Positions 25,583-34,398 of a stretch of DNA of 64,000 nucleotides are shown one piece after another; within the stretch, counting starts at the first letter, position 1; each line of letters starts with the position of its first letter. A program made the position numbers and the translations under genes. Under the pieces are notes generated by a model that saw nothing but the letters and a program-made list of their open reading frames with translations, was not told the DNA's origin and did not search any database. Source of the DNA: Brevibacterium atlanticum (GTDB lineage Bacteria; Actinomycetota; Actinomycetes; Actinomycetales; Brevibacteriaceae); NCBI RefSeq assembly GCF_011617245.1, contig NZ_CP050152.1, positions 3,338,503-3,402,502 on the forward strand, in the 5' to 3' direction.

Positions 25583-25602
25583 CCACCTCGGCGAGGGAAT
25601 TC
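25583..25602 (-). repeat. Dispersed 19-mer GATTCCCTCGCCGAGGYGG
   Basis: Reads GAATTCCCTCGCCGAGGTGG on the minus strand; intergenic, just downstream of the NlpC/P60 terminator. Confidence 0.6.
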
Positions 25603-25610
25603 CAGGTACA

Positions 25611-25662
25611 CGAAAGCTCCCCGCCCGACTCGAGGACCGTCGAGTCGAACGGGGAGCTTTCG
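25611..25662 (-). terminator. NlpC/P60 gene terminator
   Basis: A 12-bp outer stem (CGAAAGCTCCCC/GGGGAGCTTTCG) and a 7-bp inner stem (GACTCGA/TCGAGTC), starting 11 nt after the stop of the hydrolase gene. Confidence 0.8.
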
Positions 25663-25672
25663 GTGAAGCTGA

Positions 25673-26491
25673 TCAGAGAACGCGGATGAAGGTGACGTTG
25701 CCCATCCAGCTGTAGCTGCGCTTCGAGGTTCCCGAGCTCGGCGAACCTGCATCGTACATCTGTCCGCCACCGGCGTAGATACCGACGTGGCCGGGGTGCC
25801 AGACGAGGTCACCGGGCTTGGCCTCGGACTGCGACACGATCTGGCCGGCACCCTTCTGAGCACCGGAGGTGCGGGGGAGGTTCACGCCGACGTGGCTGAA
25901 CACCCACGAGGTGTAACCGGAGCAGTCCCAGCCACTCTGGCTGGTGCCGCCCATGACGTAGGGAGTCCCGACGCCCTTCTCAGCCCAGGCGAGGACCTGC
26001 TCGGCCTTCGAGCCGTCGATGGAACCGGCGTCATCGGAATCGCTCTTGCCCGAGTCGGACGAGCCGCTGTTGGCGGTGTCGTCGGAGGTGCCTGCGGACT
26101 CATCGGAGTCAGCGGTGGCGGTCTGAGTGGGGGTCGGCTTCGGCTTGGGCTTCGGAGCGGCATCAGCAGTGATGCTCGTCGCCTGCGACTCGAGCGAGTC
26201 GGCCTTCTTCTCGCCCTTCTTGTCCTTGGAGTCGTCACCGATGGTGACGGACTGGTTCTCGAAGTCGACCTGCTGAGTGGTCTCGGCCTGAGCGGAGACC
26301 TCGTTCTGGTCGTCTGCACCCTGGCCCGCGGCGGGCATCACCGCGGCGGTGAGCAGACCACCGCTGGCAGCAACAACAGCTGCGCGACGTCCGAAGACAC
26401 CTGAGTTGGCATTCAGAAGTTCAGTGAGCTCGGTCAGTGGAGTCTTGACCTTGGCATCTGCGGCGCGGCGGCCATGCTGCTTAGTTGCCAC
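25673..26491 (-). CDS. Secreted NlpC/P60 peptidoglycan hydrolase
   Basis: A 272-residue protein. Residues about 35-60 are a signal-type hydrophobic segment (RRAAVVAASGGLLTAAVMPAAGQ), then a Ser/Asp/Lys/Pro linker, then the NlpC/P60 domain with catalytic Cys in SGWDCSGYTSWVF, His in WHPGHVGIYAG and PRTSGAQ. It would cut D-Glu-mDAP type peptide links in the wall. I prefer the GTG at 26491 because GAGGG lies 5 nt before it; an in-frame ATG at 26527 is the alternative. The long basic N-terminus before the hydrophobic segment is unusual. An approximately 250-nt structured leader precedes it. Confidence 0.85.
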   Translation of the reverse strand: MATKQHGRRAADAKVKTPLTELTELLNANSGVFGRRAAVVAASGGLLTAAVMPAAGQGADDQNEVSAQAETTQQVDFENQSVTIGDDSKDKKGEKKADSLESQATSITADAAPKPKPKPTPTQTATADSDESAGTSDDTANSGSSDSGKSDSDDAGSIDGSKAEQVLAWAEKGVGTPYVMGGTSQSGWDCSGYTSWVFSHVGVNLPRTSGAQKGAGQIVSQSEAKPGDLVWHPGHVGIYAGGGQMYDAGSPSSGTSKRSYSWMGNVTFIRVL

Positions 26492-26750
26492 GTTTTCCCT
26501 CTCGTACCTATTGGCTTTCCGGGCCAACCGCCACTATCGGTCCTTGGTAACTCACAGTGAGCGTGGCGTTCGGCTCTCGCTGCGAAGTCGTCATTGCGTG
26601 AACGACCTCCACAACTGTAACCAATCGGTGACCAATTGTCACGTTTCTGTCACAAGCACGGGAGGGAACCCGTGATGTTTTCCATAACTTCCCAGGTCAG
26701 AGACCTGAAATCGCTTCGAGATTTCGTAACATTTTTCCGTTATACGACAC
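26492..26750 (-). promoter_or_regulatory. Long leader of the NlpC/P60 gene, possible c-di-AMP riboswitch
   Basis: On the minus strand the leader contains GAGCCGAACGCC, GAGTTACCAAGGACC and GGCGGTTGG before the start. In actinobacteria ydaO-type (c-di-AMP) riboswitches often precede such hydrolase genes, and CCGAA and GGACC fragments fit loosely, but I cannot fold a full aptamer. Treat as a candidate only. Confidence 0.3.
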
Positions 26751-26782
26751 GACCCAGGGGGTGGAAAGCCACTCCCTGGGTC
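26751..26782. terminator. 14-bp hairpin upstream of the hydrolase leader
   Basis: Arms GACCCAGGG plus GGTGG pair with CCACT plus CCCTGGGTC around AAAG. It lies between the iron-regulator gene and the hydrolase leader; a terminator or part of the leader fold. Confidence 0.55.
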
Positions 26783-26816
26783 ATAGATCACACATATTTG
26801 TAACGAATCGAGACTC

Positions 26817-26852
26817 ATGTGCCCGCCCCGTCGTTACCGGAGGCGGGCACAT
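26817..26852. terminator. Perfect 11-bp hairpin after the DtxR gene
   Basis: ATGTGCCCGCC (26817-26827) pairs with GGCGGGCACAT (26842-26852). It lies 124 nt past the stop of the minus-strand regulator and probably ends its transcript. The rest of 26853-26975 shows nothing. Confidence 0.6.
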
Positions 26853-26975
26853 GGCTGCAGAGATGCCGCCAACCGGAAGCGGTACCGGCAGCAGTGGCAC
26901 ACTTTCGGTCGCGCGGGCCTCGCTCCGCGGTCTGCGCAGCGAGGCCTGCTCTGGAGTCCGCTCGGCGTTGTCAGA

Positions 26976-27662
26976 TCAGCGACGGTAGGCGAAGACGTGC
27001 GAGGCCGTCTCCAGCGGCAGGTCGAGCACATCCTGAGCACCCGGCACCTGCACGGTGATGTATTCGCCGTTGCGCGAGATCTCGACTTCGCTGTCCGGCA
27101 GGACGCCGGCGACCTGGAACTGCTGGAGCAGGTGGATGTCGACCTGCAGCGGTTCGGCCAGCCAGGCGATCGTCAGATGCTTCGCCCCGTCGCGTCCGAC
27201 GGCGGTGGCGAGGTCGATCACCTCGGTGGTCTTCGAGGCTTCTCCCCCGATGACGTCGAGTCCGGGGATCGGGTTGCCGTAGGGACCCGAGGAGGTGTCG
27301 GGCAGAAGGTTGACGAGCTTGCGCTCGACCTGCTCGCTCATCACGTGCTCCCACCGGCAGGCTTCGTCGTGGACGAGCTCCCATTCGAGCCCGACGACGT
27401 CGGAGAGCAGGCGCTCGGCCAGACGGTGCTTGCGCATCACATCGGTGGCGATCCGGCGACCTTCCGGAGTGAGCTCGAGGTGACGGTCGTTGCTGACGTG
27501 CAGGAGCCCGTCGCGCTCCATCCGGGCCACGGTCTGCGAGACGGTGGGGCCGGAGTGATCCAGACGCTCGGCGATTCGGGCACGCAATGGCACGATCGAC
27601 TGTTCCTCGAGCTCGATGATCGATTTGAGGTACATCTCGGTTGTATCAATGAGGTCGTTCAC
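26976..27662 (-). CDS. ideR: Iron-dependent repressor, DtxR/IdeR family
   Basis: A 228-residue Fe(II)-activated repressor controlling iron uptake and storage. The N-terminal winged helix (TTEMYLKSIIELEEQSIVPLRARIAERL, SGPTVSQTVARMERDGLL) is nearly canonical; the metal and dimer region has HRLAERLLSDVVGLEWELVHDEACRWEHVMSE, giving the ligand set Cys, Glu and His of DtxR. A C-terminal SH3-like domain is present, so this is the full-length IdeR/DtxR form, not MntR. No iron-box palindrome was recognised elsewhere in the window, so its targets lie outside. The 377 nt upstream (27663-28039) contain no gene. Confidence 0.93.
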   Translation of the reverse strand: MNDLIDTTEMYLKSIIELEEQSIVPLRARIAERLDHSGPTVSQTVARMERDGLLHVSNDRHLELTPEGRRIATDVMRKHRLAERLLSDVVGLEWELVHDEACRWEHVMSEQVERKLVNLLPDTSSGPYGNPIPGLDVIGGEASKTTEVIDLATAVGRDGAKHLTIAWLAEPLQVDIHLLQQFQVAGVLPDSEVEISRNGEYITVQVPGAQDVLDLPLETASHVFAYRR

Positions 27663-28039
27663 TTCTGACCAGCCACTCCACTCTTCGTCTTCAGGTCGTT
27701 CGGACCATCTAAGGCGTTGTCACCATCCGGGTCTCTGCGACCCTGCTCCGACCGCCGCCCAGGCGCTCCTGGTCGCGGCCGTTGCGATCTCTGTCTCAAT
27801 CCTATCGTGCGTTCAGCGATTACCGTGAGTCGAGAATCCTCGGCTCCGCAGTGCCGCTCTCCCAGGCCGTCACCGCCACGCCTCTCCACTCTTCTGACCG
27901 CCGGCCCATCCGCCGGGTCCGTCCGCCGGACGACAGTTCACCGACACCTGCAATCGGGGCGCTGACCATGCCGACCTGCCCGTAACGCCGGAAGTGAGTC
28001 GAATATTTCACCGCCACCGTTCAGGGGCCCAAGCGACTC

Positions 28040-28711
28040 TCACGGATAGAGGCGGGTGGCGGTCCATGCGGACGCCTCGTCGAGGTTCGCGACTTCGTGG
28101 CTGCCGTCGGAGCGGCGGAAGACCCACCGGTCGTGGAAACGGTTCTGCTGCCCCTGCCAGAATTCGATCTCGAAGACACGGATGCGGAATCCGCCCCAGT
28201 GGTCCGGGCGCGGCACGTCCCTGCCCTCGAACTCGGCCACGGCGGCATCGTATTCGGCCTGCATCTGCTCCCGGCCGGTCACCGGCTGAGACTGTTTGGA
28301 CACGTTCGCTCCGATCTGCGAACCGCGGGGTCGGACGGCGAAGTACGCGTCCGAGTCCTCGGGTGCGGCCACCTCGGCGAGGCCGCGGATGCGGACCTGA
28401 CGTTCCATGTCCTGCCAGGGGAAGTTCACGGCGATGCGGGGATCGGCGCGCAGCTGCCGACCCTTCGCGGAGTCATAGTCGGTGAAGAAGAGGAACCCGC
28501 GTTCGTCGAGTCCTTTGAGCAGGACGATGCGTGAGCTCGGGCCCCATTCGTCGAGGGTCGACACGGTCATCGCATTCGGTTCGCGGACATGGTCGGCGGC
28601 CTCGTCGTACCACTGTCGGAACAGAGTCAGGGGCGCGGTGTCCGGGTGGTCGAAGATGCTGGAGTCGTAGGACTTCCGGGTCTGCGGGAGGCGATCGACG
28701 GGCTCACTCAT
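28040..28711 (-). CDS. pdxH: Pyridoxamine 5'-phosphate oxidase
   Basis: A 223-residue FMN enzyme that makes pyridoxal 5'-phosphate, the cofactor of SerC next door. Family features: PNAMTVSTLDEWGPSSRIVLLKGLDERGFLFFTDYDSAKGRQL (FMN binding), WQDMERQVRIRGLAE, RPRGSQIGANVSKQSQPV, and a C-terminal FRIRVFEIEFWQGQQNRFHDRWVFRR, the expected terminal signature. Length normal. Divergent from serC with a 113-nt gap between start codons. Confidence 0.95.
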   Translation of the reverse strand: MSEPVDRLPQTRKSYDSSIFDHPDTAPLTLFRQWYDEAADHVREPNAMTVSTLDEWGPSSRIVLLKGLDERGFLFFTDYDSAKGRQLRADPRIAVNFPWQDMERQVRIRGLAEVAAPEDSDAYFAVRPRGSQIGANVSKQSQPVTGREQMQAEYDAAVAEFEGRDVPRPDHWGGFRIRVFEIEFWQGQQNRFHDRWVFRRSDGSHEVANLDEASAWTATRLYP

Positions 28712-28811
28712 GCCTTCACTCTACGACGCGGGTGTGACAGGGCGGCATCAGTGATGACACAGGCGCCGCGTCACATGACGGACCGGCGGCGGGATCGCGG
28801 GTGCCCCACCG

Positions 28812-28827
28812 TAGAATGTCGACCGTG
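28812..28827 (+). promoter_or_regulatory. -10 of serC with leaderless start
   Basis: TAGAAT at 28812-28817 is followed after 7 nt by the GTG at 28825, so the transcript should begin at the start codon. The in-frame ATG at 28816 overlaps the -10 hexamer and is therefore unlikely to be used. Confidence 0.6.
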
Positions 28828-30006
28828 ACTGCGACGAATATAACGATCCCAGAGAACCTCCTGCCCGCCGACGGACGCTTCGGGTCAGGCCCGGCCCGCA
28901 TCCGCCCCGCACAGATCGAGGCGCTGAACGCGGCCGCGACCGAGGTGCTCGGCACCAGCCACCGCCAGGCGCCGGTGAAGAACATCGTGGGCCGCATCCG
29001 CTCCGGGCTGACCGATCTGTTCAGCCTGCCCGAGGGCTACGAGGTGGTACTCGGCAACGGCGGTTCCACCGTGTTCTGGGATGTCGCCGCCTTCGGCCTC
29101 GTGCGCAATCGTGCCGCGCATGCGACGTTCGGAGAGTTCGGACAGAAGTTCGCCAAGGCCACCGATACCGCGCCGCACCTCGAATCCTCACTCATCCTCG
29201 ACGCCGAACCGGGCACCTCGGCGATCCCGACGCCCGAGGCCCTGACCGAAGCCGGTCTCATCTCCTCCCCCGCCGAGGCGGCCACCGGCGAATCCGCCGC
29301 CGACGTCTTCGCGTGGCCCCACAATGAGACCTCGACCGGTGTGGCCACTCAGATCGCACGTCCGGCCGGGATCGCCGAGGACGCCCTCGTCGTCATCGAC
29401 GCAACCTCCGGAGCCGGCGGACTGGCCGTCGACATCGCCGAGACCGACGTCTATTACTTCGCACCGCAGAAGAACATGGGCTCCGACGGCGGCCTGTGGG
29501 TGGCGCTCCTGTCCCCGCGCGCCATCGCCCGCGCACAGGAGATCAAGGACTCAGGACGCTGGATCCCGACCTCGCTCGACCTGGTCACCGCGATCGAGAA
29601 CTCGCGGAAGGACCAGACCTACAACACCCCGGCCGTGGCGACCCTGCTGCTGCTGGCCGAGCAGATCGAATGGATCATCGACAACGGCGGCCTGGACTGG
29701 GCGAGCGAGCGGACCCGTGAGTCCTCCGGTCTCGTCTACGACTGGGCCGATGCCGCCGAGGCGGCTCATCCCTATGTCGCCGACCCCGCGGATCGTTCGT
29801 CGGTCGTGGCGACCATCGACTTCGACGATTCGATCGATGCCGCGACCGTGGCCAAGGTGCTGCGGGCCAACGGCGTCGTCGACGTCGAGCCCTACCGCAA
29901 GCTCGGGCGCAACCAGCTGCGCATCGCGACCTTCGTCTCCGTCGACCCGGCCGATGTCCGGGCGCTGCTCGCCTGCATCGACTTCGTCGTCGACGCCCTC
30001 AAGTAG
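28825..30006 (+). CDS. serC: Phosphoserine aminotransferase
   Basis: A 393-residue PLP enzyme converting 3-phosphohydroxypyruvate to phosphoserine in serine synthesis. It is of the actinobacterial type: IPENLLPADGRFGSGPARIRP start, TSHRQAPVKNIVGRIR, the PLP Lys in YYFAPQKNMGSDGGLWVAL, and TYNTPAVATLLLLAEQIEW. The start is set at the GTG at 28825 by the -10 hexamer. Divergent from pdxH. The FAD oxidoreductase follows 71 nt later and may be co-transcribed. In many relatives sepH is near serC; it is not in this window. Confidence 0.93.
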   Translation: MTATNITIPENLLPADGRFGSGPARIRPAQIEALNAAATEVLGTSHRQAPVKNIVGRIRSGLTDLFSLPEGYEVVLGNGGSTVFWDVAAFGLVRNRAAHATFGEFGQKFAKATDTAPHLESSLILDAEPGTSAIPTPEALTEAGLISSPAEAATGESAADVFAWPHNETSTGVATQIARPAGIAEDALVVIDATSGAGGLAVDIAETDVYYFAPQKNMGSDGGLWVALLSPRAIARAQEIKDSGRWIPTSLDLVTAIENSRKDQTYNTPAVATLLLLAEQIEWIIDNGGLDWASERTRESSGLVYDWADAAEAAHPYVADPADRSSVVATIDFDDSIDAATVAKVLRANGVVDVEPYRKLGRNQLRIATFVSVDPADVRALLACIDFVVDALK

Positions 30007-30077
30007 GCCGCGGGGCGTAGGCTTGTGACAGGTCGGCGGCAACCGTCGTTGTGAGGATCTTCCCGGGGAGGAACACC

Positions 30078-31259
30078 GTGACCAGCACCGCGACCGACGC
30101 ACCGGCACGCACTGTCGACAGCAGCGCCCGCGTCGGCGTCATCGGCAGCGGCATCGCCGGTGCCAGCACCGCCTTCGCTCTGGCCTCCCGCGGCGTCGAC
30201 ATCACCATCGTCGACGATGCCATGGCGGGGCAGGCGACAGCAGCCAGCGCGGGGATCATCGCACCGTGGGTGTCGACGAGCACGGGTGCCTACTACGAGA
30301 CGTACGCAGCCGGCGGGAACTTCTATCCGGCGTTCCTCGAACGCCTGAGCGCGCTGGGCATCCCGGATCTCGGCTACCGCCGATCCGGAGCCCTCGTCGT
30401 CAATAGTGACCCGGATATCCTCACCGAGGCGGCTGTCACCATCCGTGAGCGCGTCGCGGCCGCCGGGGTTGTCGCGGGCGAGATCCATGATGTCGATGCG
30501 GCGGAACTGGCCGAGCTCTTCCCTCCGATCGCTCCGGACATGACCGGTCTCCTCATCACCGGAGGCGGACGTGTCGACGGACGGGTTCTGCGAGATGCGC
30601 TCCTCACCGGGGCCAGGCAGCATGGCGCCAGGTTCGTCGCCGACTCCGCGCAGGCCATCACCCCATCGGGCAGCAGAACTTCGGGGAGGGGAACTGAGGG
30701 CAGGGGTCCGTGGTCGGTGCGCACCACCTCGGCGATGGAGGACTTCGACGCGCTCGTCATCGCAGGTGGGGCGCGGAGTGCTGACCTCCTCGACCGTCTC
30801 GGTCACTCGGTGGGAATCGCTCCTCAGCGTGGCCAACTGGTCCATCTGGGACTGCGCGGTGTCAACACATCGCCGTGGCCGACGATTCACCCGCTCGACC
30901 ACCACTACATCACCCCGTTCGACGGGGGCCGCATCGTCGCCGGAGCCACGAGGGAGGACGGCGTCGGCTTCGACGTCCGCGCGACTGCAGCCGGCACGAA
31001 GCAGGTCCTCGACGACGCGCTGCGGATCGCCCCCGGCCTCGCCGAGGCGACTGTCCTCGAGACCCGGATCGGCGTGCGCCCCATGTCGACGCGGGAGGGG
31101 GCGCTGCCCTACGCGGGAGCGGTCCCCGGCGCGGACGGACTGTGGCTGGCTTCGGGGTTCGGCGCCGGTGGCCTCACGATGGGTCCGCTCATCGGCGACG
31201 GGCTGGCGAGACTGATACTCGGCGAAGGCGCGCCGGAGATCGCCCACCTGGCGCTGTGA
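30078..31259 (+). CDS. FAD-dependent oxidoreductase (DAO family)
   Basis: A 393-residue flavoenzyme of the D-amino-acid oxidase/glycine oxidase fold. The FAD-binding GVIGSGIAGASTAFALASRG is at about residues 19-38, followed by an acidic end of strand 2 (DDAMAGQATAASAGIIAPW). The C-terminal VRPMSTREGALPYAGAVPGADGLWLASGFGAGGLTMGPLIG is typical of D-amino acid dehydrogenases. The GTG at 30078 is used because GGGGAGGAA lies 5 nt before it; the frame is open from 30051. Amine substrate unknown. A Gly/Arg/Ser insert at about 200-215 is unusual. Confidence 0.8.
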   Translation: MTSTATDAPARTVDSSARVGVIGSGIAGASTAFALASRGVDITIVDDAMAGQATAASAGIIAPWVSTSTGAYYETYAAGGNFYPAFLERLSALGIPDLGYRRSGALVVNSDPDILTEAAVTIRERVAAAGVVAGEIHDVDAAELAELFPPIAPDMTGLLITGGGRVDGRVLRDALLTGARQHGARFVADSAQAITPSGSRTSGRGTEGRGPWSVRTTSAMEDFDALVIAGGARSADLLDRLGHSVGIAPQRGQLVHLGLRGVNTSPWPTIHPLDHHYITPFDGGRIVAGATREDGVGFDVRATAAGTKQVLDDALRIAPGLAEATVLETRIGVRPMSTREGALPYAGAVPGADGLWLASGFGAGGLTMGPLIGDGLARLILGEGAPEIAHLAL

Positions 31260-31288
31260 GCCGCCGGCGGGCTCTGTCACCCACCCCT

Positions 31289-31786
31289 CTACCCGAGGAA
31301 GTGGATGAGCAGTCCGATGCCATAGGTGAGCGCGGCAAGCAGGGCGAGGCAGAATTCGATGCCGGCGCCCAAGCCGATCGCCTTGATCGACTCCCAGCTC
31401 GAGGTCCACGCCGTCGATGCGTCTTTGAGGCGGAAGTATTCGGCGAGGAACAGCCCGAGGACGAACCCGATCGGCAGTCCGAGCACGGGGATGACGAAGA
31501 AGCCGATGATCCCGAGCACCCCGCCCAACAGCACCGAGGAGTTCGGCACCTGCATGGACTTGAGCTTCCGACCGGTGAGCACGAGCGACGAACTCATCCC
31601 GGCCGCGACGAAGACGGCCACGATGGCGAAGATGATCCAGGCGGCGGGACCGCCGATGACGATCGCCCAGATGAGCACTGCGATGCCGATGAGGATCGAC
31701 CCGGGCAGGACGGGCACGATGATGCCCACGCAGCCGATGAGGATGGCCACGCCGACCAGCGCCGAGGTGATGATGTCAGTAGTCAC
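31289..31786 (-). CDS. DUF456 membrane protein
   Basis: A 165-residue protein with about five hydrophobic segments and the DUF456 signature VGIIVPVLPGSILIGIAVLIWA near the N-terminus, a conserved GxxxxPxxPG turn, and GxxLGIxGFFxIPxxGLPIGFVLG repeated motifs. No experimentally defined function is known for the family. Convergent with the FAD enzyme. A copy of the dispersed 19-mer lies just upstream. Confidence 0.85.
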   Translation of the reverse strand: MTTDIITSALVGVAILIGCVGIIVPVLPGSILIGIAVLIWAIVIGGPAAWIIFAIVAVFVAAGMSSSLVLTGRKLKSMQVPNSSVLLGGVLGIIGFFVIPVLGLPIGFVLGLFLAEYFRLKDASTAWTSSWESIKAIGLGAGIEFCLALLAALTYGIGLLIHFLG

Positions 31787-31796
31787 AGGCAGTTCC

Positions 31797-31815
31797 GATT
31801 CCGTCGCCGAGGTGG
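31797..31815 (+). repeat. Dispersed 19-mer GATTCCCTCGCCGAGGYGG
   Basis: Reads GATTCCGTCGCCGAGGTGG, one mismatch to the consensus; lies 10 nt upstream of the DUF456 start, in its promoter/leader. The remaining space to 31909 is gene-free. Confidence 0.6.
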
Positions 31816-31909
31816 TCCCCCGAATTCTATTCGACGAACCTCTGTAACCGCCGAGACGGCACCGGCTCCGCCCGAGGGGTCAGTCACGAAAGGCTCAGTC
31901 ACGAAAGGC

Positions 31910-33415
31910 TCAGTCGCTGCCGTTCGCGGCTCGACCGTTGTTGCCTTCGCCCGCGGGATCGTTCTGGCTCAGGGGAGCGCCATCGCTCGATCGTCCGCCA
32001 TCGCCCGAGAACCCACGCTCGTCTGCGCTCGACAGTCGGCCGTCGCCCGCCGCTTCACCGTGATCGTCGTCCACAACCCGATCATGATGGTCTCGTCCGA
32101 AGAAGGCACCGAGATGGCCTGTCCCATGATGATCTGTCCCGTGACGGCCCATGCCCGGAGGTCGACCTTGGTAACTCATGTGCAGACGGATCCGCGACTT
32201 CGGGTCGCGGTGGAGTCTCAGGTCCTTGGCCATGACCATCCACAGCAGACCGACGGCGAAGGCGGCGATCCCCGAGGCGGCTCCGACGACAAGTGCCATG
32301 CGCGGTCCGAAGGTATCGGCGACCCAGCCGGCCAGTGGCGCACCGATGGGAGTGCCGCCCATGACGACTGCCGCGTAGATCGCCATGACTCGGCCTCGGT
32401 AGTTCGCCGCCGTCGTCGTCTGGACATACGCATTCGCCGAGGTCATCATCGTCAGCGAGGCAAAGCCGACGAACACCAAGGATGCGGCGAAGAGGTAGTA
32501 GTTCGGCATCAGCGACGCCACCCCGACGGCCACGCCGAATCCCCCGGCGGCACCGAAGATGAACCGCAGCCGCGGCTTCTCCCGCCGGGCCGAGGCCAGC
32601 GCTCCGGTGACCGAACCGATGGCCATCACCGAGTTGAGCAGACCGAACCCGCTGGCATCCCGGCCGAACTCGATCTTCGCCATCGTCGCGGTATAGATGT
32701 TGAAGTTGAACCCGAAGGTCGCGACGATGAACAGCACGACGAGCACGACCGTGATGTCCGGGCGCCGGCGCAGATACTTCAAGCCGCCGAGCACTCCGCC
32801 TTTGCCGCGCCTGCCCGAGGGGTGCAGCCGGGACTTGTCGAGGCGGAGAAGCACGGTGAGCGTCGCAGCGAAGCCGAGTCCGCTGATGAGGAACACCGGG
32901 CCGGCACCGATGACGGCGGTGAGCACACCGGCCACGGCGGGGCCGATCATACGGGCACCGTTGAACGATGCCGAGTTGAGGCTGACCGCGTTCGGCAGCA
33001 GCTTCTCGCCCACGAGTTCGGAGACGAAGGCCTGCCGGGCCGGGTTGTCCAGGGTCGTGAGCATGCCGAGGGTGAACGCGAGCACGTAGACGTGCCAGAG
33101 CACGATGGCATCGGTGATGACGAGGGCGAAGAGGATGAGCCCGATGAATCCCAGCAGGGCCTGCGTGACCATGAGCAGGCGACGTTTGTCGAACTTGTCG
33201 ACGAGGCTGCCCGCGAACGGGAACATGATCAGCTGCGGCCCCAGCTGCAGGGCCATCGTGATGCCCAGTGCCGAGGCGTTGTTGTCGGTGAGCATGGTCA
33301 GGACGATCCAGTCCTGCGCCGTGCGCTGCATCCACGTTCCGGTGTTGGAGATCAGGGCACCGGCGAACCAGTGCCGGTAGTTCGGCTCCGACAGCGACCG
33401 GAACGTCTGGGACAT
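31910..33415 (-). CDS. MFS exporter with His-rich tail
   Basis: A 501-residue transporter of the MFS_3/EntS-like group (NYRHWFAGALISNTGTWMQRTAQDWIVL start; PLAGWVADTFGPRMALVVG). Twelve hydrophobic helices end near residue 415. The last 85 residues are cytosolic and rich in His, Asp and Gly (GRHGTDHHGTGHLGAFFGRDHHDR), unlike relatives, and could bind metal. Coupled to DUF3027: start 8 nt after that stop, with the ribosome binding site CAGGAGGG inside its last codons. Substrate unknown; drug or siderophore export is typical. Confidence 0.8.
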   Translation of the reverse strand: MSQTFRSLSEPNYRHWFAGALISNTGTWMQRTAQDWIVLTMLTDNNASALGITMALQLGPQLIMFPFAGSLVDKFDKRRLLMVTQALLGFIGLILFALVITDAIVLWHVYVLAFTLGMLTTLDNPARQAFVSELVGEKLLPNAVSLNSASFNGARMIGPAVAGVLTAVIGAGPVFLISGLGFAATLTVLLRLDKSRLHPSGRRGKGGVLGGLKYLRRRPDITVVLVVLFIVATFGFNFNIYTATMAKIEFGRDASGFGLLNSVMAIGSVTGALASARREKPRLRFIFGAAGGFGVAVGVASLMPNYYLFAASLVFVGFASLTMMTSANAYVQTTTAANYRGRVMAIYAAVVMGGTPIGAPLAGWVADTFGPRMALVVGAASGIAAFAVGLLWMVMAKDLRLHRDPKSRIRLHMSYQGRPPGMGRHGTDHHGTGHLGAFFGRDHHDRVVDDDHGEAAGDGRLSSADERGFSGDGGRSSDGAPLSQNDPAGEGNNGRAANGSD

Positions 33416-33423
33416 CGAGGAGG

Positions 33424-34398
33424 TCAGCCCTCCTGGAATTCGAGTTCGCCGGAGTAGTCGTCGACGACGGCCTCGGCCGGATCATGGCTGGGTTTGTGCA
33501 CGTCGGTCTCCGAATGGGCTCCGCACCCGGATTCGAGTCCGACGACGCGTCCGTCGAACGGCGACCAGGCGTTGGCGCAGACGCCGAACTTCTGCCGCAG
33601 GGATCCGGCGATCGGCATGAGGTAACCGCAGGATCCGCAGTGCGCCGAGGCGCGGGAGGCGAACTCGCCGTCGGGTCCGGCGTCCGAGTCCGCCCACCGA
33701 CTGGCGGCGGCGGAGAGTCCGTCGGAGGACAGGACGCGTTCGCGCCCGAGACCGAACTCGAAGTTCTGGATCTGATCGATGTTGTCCGCCGAGTTGTCCT
33801 CGGTCTGCTGGAAGCCCGGCTGCAGGTTCGGGTCCTTATCCAGCTTGGGCAGGGTGTCCTTCGGCGTCATGTCCCCGGGTTCGAGGCGTTCTTCCCACGG
33901 CACCCATTCGGGCGCGGTCAGCGCGTCGGGCCCGGGCAGCAGAGCCGTCTCGCAGACGGTGACTTTCTTCGCGCGCGGGGCGCGGGCGAGCACGGCCACC
34001 CAGCGCCAGCCGCGGTAAGTCGGATCGGTGCACACGAAGTAGTGCGTGACCAGGCGGGTGCCTTCGGCCACGGTGCCCAGGTGCTCGCCGACGACGGCGC
34101 TGCCGGCCACCTCGGCGATGGCGGAGCGGGCGATGTCGATCGCCGCGGCCAGCTGGGTGTCGAGCACGATCTTCTCGGTGCCCGCGCGCTTTTCCGTGCC
34201 CGCACGTCCGCGTGAGGACTTCGTCCCCTTCGCCGAGGCGGCCGCCTCCGCGTCGGTCGATGCGGCACTTCCAGCGGCGGCCGCGGCGTCGTTCTCGGCG
34301 GTGGGCGTGGCATCATTCTCGGCGGCACCTGCGGCATCGTTCTCGGCCACGGGCGCGGCGGTCTGCCGGGCCAGCCAATCACTGAACAGCGATGACAT
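33424..34398 (-). CDS. DUF3027 protein
   Basis: A 324-residue actinobacterial protein. Residues 16-60 contain repeats of (A/T)-E-N-D-A and an Ala-rich linker. The conserved core includes AEGTRLVTHYFVCTDPTYRGWRWVAVLARA, and the C-terminus has a Cys4 set (HCGSCGYLMPIAGSLRQKFGVCANAWSPFDGRVVGLESGCGAH in pieces) that probably binds zinc. The ATG overlaps the csp stop by 1 nt (TGATG), so it is coupled. The csp-DUF3027-MFS order is conserved in actinobacteria; function unknown. Confidence 0.85.
   Translation of the reverse strand: MSSLFSDWLARQTAAPVAENDAAGAAENDATPTAENDAAAAAGSAASTDAEAAASAKGTKSSRGRAGTEKRAGTEKIVLDTQLAAAIDIARSAIAEVAGSAVVGEHLGTVAEGTRLVTHYFVCTDPTYRGWRWVAVLARAPRAKKVTVCETALLPGPDALTAPEWVPWEERLEPGDMTPKDTLPKLDKDPNLQPGFQQTEDNSADNIDQIQNFEFGLGRERVLSSDGLSAAASRWADSDAGPDGEFASRASAHCGSCGYLMPIAGSLRQKFGVCANAWSPFDGRVVGLESGCGAHSETDVHKPSHDPAEAVVDDYSGELEFQEG

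Noticed and set aside
26751..26852. Iron box for IdeR
   Set aside because: The dyads here are GC-rich hairpins, not the TTAGG-type palindrome bound by IdeR.
30875..33457. 860-residue plus-strand open frame
   Set aside because: Crosses the FAD enzyme in another frame and runs antisense to DUF456 and MFS, all of which have recognisable products.
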